From positions 1-7,926 of the forward strand of contig JAAYMP010000158.1 in the NCBI GenBank assembly GCA_012521315.1: a stretch of 7,926 bases of DNA, in the 5' to 3' direction. Shown one piece after another: positions 5,828 to 7,926 of this stretch (within the stretch, counting starts at the first letter, position 1; every line of letters starts with the position of its first letter). The position numbers and the translations under genes are program-made. The notes below the pieces were generated by a model. That model saw only the letters and a program-made list of their open reading frames with translations. It made no database searches and was not told where the DNA came from. The DNA is from Bacillota bacterium. GTDB taxonomy: Bacteria > Bacillota > UBA4882 > UBA10575.

Positions 5828-7312
5828 TTATGCCGTTTCTTTCAGCAAAGAACGGAAATCGGCCCCGGAGAGTTTCTCGGCCGCCAAGAGCCGGGCGGCC
5901 ACTTGTTTGAGGAGGGAGAGGTTAACCGTCAAGATCTTCCTGACCCGTTCCTCCTGCGCCGTGATGATCTCCGTAAAAGCCGTGTTCACCTGCTCTTTGG
6001 GTGTGCACTCCTGATCGACAATCCCCAGCGGGGAAAGGCCGTTTTTGATAATCTCCTTCGCCAGTTGCACCGCTTGTTCCAAGTCGTTGCCGGCTCCGGT
6101 GCTCCGCGTCCCGTAGATCAATTCTTCCGCCACCGCCCCGCCGAGCAAGACGGCGATCCGGTCCTCCAGATCGGCTTTGGTGTAAAGATACCGTTCTTCT
6201 TTACCGTTCGGCCGCATAAAGCCCAAGGCCTTCCCGCGCGGGACCACCGTGACCGTCCCCACGGAGTGCGGACGGACCGTTTCGCTGACCAAGGCATGAC
6301 CGGTCTCGTGGACGGCAACCCGGTGTAACTCCTCCCGGCACGGTTTACGTTCCAGTTTCTCTCCAAGGATCACTTTATCGATAGCCTCTTGTAACTCGGC
6401 GTTACCAATCTCCTTCTTGCCCTGCCGGAACGCCAAAATAGCCGCTTCGTTCACCAAAGATTCAAGATGGGCACCGGAGAAGCCAAAAGTCTCCTCGGCA
6501 ATGGTCTCCAAATTGACCGTCGCCGCCAGCGGTTTGTTCTTCGTGTGGATCTGCAGGATCTTCAGGCGCCCTTCCTTCTCCGGCAGGTCCACCTGAACCC
6601 GGCGGTCAAACCGTCCCGGGCGCAGTAAGGCGTCGTCCAACAGGTCCACCCGGTTGGTCGCCCCGATCACCAGCACCTTGGTGCCATCGGTCGCCCTTAG
6701 CCCGTCCATCTCAACCAACAATTGGTTCAGCGTTTGGTCATATTCCAGATGGGAAGTGTGTTTTCCTCTTTTCCCGCCCAAAACATCCAGCTCATCCAGG
6801 AAGATAATGGCCTTTTGTTTTCCGGTTTTTTGCGCCAGCCGCCGGGCCCGGGCGAAAAGCTGGCGCACCCGTTGGGCCCCAACCCCGGCATACATTTGGA
6901 TAAACTCCGATCCCGAGGCCGCCAAAAAAACCGAATCCGTGTAGGAGGCGGCCGCCTTCGCCATCAAGGTTTTCCCGGTCCCCGGCGGGCCGCTCAAAAG
7001 AATCCCTTTCAGGGGTCTGATCCCCAAATCTTTCACTTTTTCCTCATTCTTCAAGAAATCCAAGGCCTCCATCAGCTCGCGCTTGGCGATCTCCTGGCCG
7101 CCAATGTCGGCAAAGGTCACCGGGGGAAACACCGCCCGGTCGCCGGCGGCATCGATGGTTTCATAATTCTTCTCCAAACCTCGCCCTTGCAGGTAAAAAC
7201 GGAGGATAAAGAAGAAGCCGGCTAAAAGCAGGAAAGGTATTGGGTCAAAACCGCGAACGAACAAAAAAACCAATACCCCGGCCCCGATGCCGGTCAACAC
7301 TTCTTGCCACAT
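5828..7312 (-). CDS. FtsH-like ATP-dependent zinc metalloprotease, short form
   Basis: This membrane-bound AAA+ protease has 494 residues, against about 600-650 for standard FtsH. Two short N-terminal membrane segments (about 5-20 and 25-42) are separated only by a few residues (GFDPIP), so the extracytoplasmic domain of FtsH is missing. The ATPase follows: Walker A GPPGTGKT (108-115), pore loop QMYAGVG (139-145), Walker B IIFLDE (169-174), and second region of homology GATNRVDLLDDALLRPGR (217-234) with arginine fingers R231 and R234. The M41 peptidase domain has HETGH (335-339, E336 catalytic) and a likely third zinc ligand D410 in GNDLEQA. All key residues are intact, so it should unfold and degrade membrane or cytoplasmic proteins, probably as a hexamer. 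It is likely a second, specialised FtsH rather than the housekeeping one. Its ATG shares one base with the stop of the upstream gene, and GGAGGG lies eight bases before it inside that gene, so translation is coupled. Confidence 0.95.
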   Translation of the reverse strand: MWQEVLTGIGAGVLVFLFVRGFDPIPFLLLAGFFFILRFYLQGRGLEKNYETIDAAGDRAVFPPVTFADIGGQEIAKRELMEALDFLKNEEKVKDLGIRPLKGILLSGPPGTGKTLMAKAAASYTDSVFLAASGSEFIQMYAGVGAQRVRQLFARARRLAQKTGKQKAIIFLDELDVLGGKRGKHTSHLEYDQTLNQLLVEMDGLRATDGTKVLVIGATNRVDLLDDALLRPGRFDRRVQVDLPEKEGRLKILQIHTKNKPLAATVNLETIAEETFGFSGAHLESLVNEAAILAFRQGKKEIGNAELQEAIDKVILGEKLERKPCREELHRVAVHETGHALVSETVRPHSVGTVTVVPRGKALGFMRPNGKEERYLYTKADLEDRIAVLLGGAVAEELIYGTRSTGAGNDLEQAVQLAKEIIKNGLSPLGIVDQECTPKEQVNTAFTEIITAQEERVRKILTVNLSLLKQVAARLLAAEKLSGADFRSLLKETA

Positions 7313-7890
7313 CAGCCTCTCCCTCCTTTTGTCTCCATGGCGAGTACTAACCTATTGGTGTGGTCCACCCGGGGAACCACCGAAAAATAACTATCGTTTC
7401 CCTTCTTTAACTGCACATAAAGATAGTCGGTTCCGAGATAAACACGGAAGTCGGCCTCGCCTGCTTCCGCCTGTAAAGTTTGGAGTGCTTCATAAAGGGT
7501 GTTGTATTCGCCGGTCGCCTGCGCTTCAGCCAGCGCAAAACTGAGTTGGTAATAGACCTCCGCCAATTCGGTGGAAGGTTCATTGGCAATCCGCACCTCA
7601 TACACCGGCCGTTGCTTTCTGGTGACCACCTCACGCAGGAACGGCTCGAGGATGGCCTGCAGATTGTTAACCTGTGCCGAATCAAGGGTCAATTCTAAAC
7701 GCAAACCCGCTTTCTGCTCCTGTAACTGAAAGCCGGTGATCGCCGGACTTGTTTTTACCCACTTTTGCAATGGATTGCGTTGAAATATTTTTTCGTACAA
7801 AAACCCGCCTCCAAACAGGAGCCCGGAAGTGAGTAAACCCACCAAGGTGACAATAATGATCTGTCGCAGGCTCCAGTTTTTCCTGGACAT
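7312..7890 (-). CDS. Membrane-anchored protein coupled to the short FtsH-like protease, unknown function
   Basis: This 192-residue protein has one N-terminal membrane segment (about 9-31, IIIVTLVGLLTSGLLFGGGF) after a basic start (SRKNWSLRQ), so the remaining 160 residues should face outside. The outer part begins with a basic helix-like stretch (32-46), then alternating strand-like segments (LRLELTLD 63-70; YEVRIANEP 97-105), a long helix-prone region at about 107-143 rich in Ala, Glu and Leu, and two further strands (DFRVYLG 147-153; YLYVQLKKG 156-164) ending in VVPR (171-174). No enzyme motif or cysteine is seen. I recall similar uncharacterised proteins beside short FtsH genes in anaerobic Firmicutes, but cannot name the family. 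The ATG at 7890 has AGGAAGGGG six bases upstream. Its TGA overlaps the FtsH-like start by one base. The promoter is probably beyond the right edge. A role as partner or adaptor of the protease is inferred from the coupling. Confidence 0.85.
   Translation of the reverse strand: MSRKNWSLRQIIIVTLVGLLTSGLLFGGGFLYEKIFQRNPLQKWVKTSPAITGFQLQEQKAGLRLELTLDSAQVNNLQAILEPFLREVVTRKQRPVYEVRIANEPSTELAEVYYQLSFALAEAQATGEYNTLYEALQTLQAEAGEADFRVYLGTDYLYVQLKKGNDSYFSVVPRVDHTNRLVLAMETKGGRG
7321..7326 (-). promoter_or_regulatory. Ribosome binding site of the FtsH-like gene, inside the upstream gene
   Basis: GGAGGG on the minus strand, eight bases before the ATG at 7312 and within the last codons of the membrane-anchored partner. 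The TGATG stop/start junction together with this site indicates coupled translation and matched production of the two proteins. Confidence 0.75.
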
Positions 7891-7896
7891 CCTAAT

Positions 7897-7905
7897 CCCC
7901 TTCCT
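7897..7905 (-). promoter_or_regulatory. Ribosome binding site of the membrane-anchored partner gene
   Basis: AGGAAGGGG on the minus strand, six bases before the ATG at 7890. Only about 36 bases lie upstream within the window, and I see no acceptable promoter in them. A short inverted repeat, CCTAA/TTAGG (7903-7920), is too weak to interpret. Confidence 0.6.
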
Positions 7906-7926
7906 AAAAATAGTGTTAGGTCGGTC

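Noticed and set aside
5744..6328. Plus-strand open frame (194 codons) opposite the FtsH-like protease
   Set aside because: It is fully antisense to the conserved peptidase domain, with low-complexity Arg/Pro/His-rich translation and no family resemblance.
6722..7225. Plus-strand open frame (167 codons) opposite the ATPase domain
   Set aside because: It mirrors the conserved AAA+ coding sequence; the translation shows no domain or hydrophobic pattern of its own.
1..7926. CRISPR array, tRNA, rRNA, insertion sequence or long direct repeats
   Set aside because: I saw no regularly spaced repeats, no cloverleaf-like sequences, no transposase motifs and no long terminal inverted repeats; the window is filled with ordinary chromosomal genes.

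Overview
This window is a compact, single-direction stretch of bacterial chromosome. All eight genes I can support lie on the minus strand and cover nearly the whole window. By eye the base composition is moderately GC-rich, in the 50s percent. The ribosome binding sites are mostly strong AAAGGAGG-type sites. Together with a short FtsH-type protease and an ecto-phosphatase-like polytopic protein of the kinds found in anaerobic Firmicutes, this suggests a Gram-positive-type Bacillota (Clostridia or Limnochordia-like). The lineage is an inference from style and gene content, not a search result. I see no mobile element, CRISPR array, tRNA or rRNA.

In transcription order (right to left) the genes are as follows. 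A 192-residue membrane-anchored protein (7312-7890) is translationally coupled through a TGATG junction to a 494-residue FtsH-like AAA+ zinc protease that lacks the usual large extracytoplasmic domain (5828-7312). After 61 bp comes a 478-residue membrane-anchored metallophosphoesterase (4330-5766). It is followed after about 20 bp by an RNA 2',3'-cyclic phosphodiesterase of the ThpR/2'-5' ligase family (3731-4309). A 90 bp gap with a GC-rich hairpin and a possible promoter separates this from an OsmC-family thiol peroxidase (3226-3639). Then come a 69-residue very basic small protein (2887-3096), an AI-2E family transporter-type membrane protein (1804-2832), and, 26 bp further on, a large protein with a signal peptide, an alkaline-phosphatase-superfamily-like domain and many membrane segments (1-1777). 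This last gene runs off the left edge and is open over at least 592 codons.

Functionally the window is weighted to the cell envelope. It combines membrane protein quality control (FtsH-like plus its coupled partner), an apparently outward-facing phosphoesterase, two polytopic membrane proteins and a small cationic membrane-type protein, with two cytoplasmic housekeeping enzymes (ThpR and OsmC). The close spacing suggests two transcription units, 7890 to about 3731 and 3639 to 1. The most interesting unit is the partner/short-FtsH pair: the partner could supply in trans the extracytoplasmic part the protease lacks. I see no clear evidence of a wholly new defence or mobile system.
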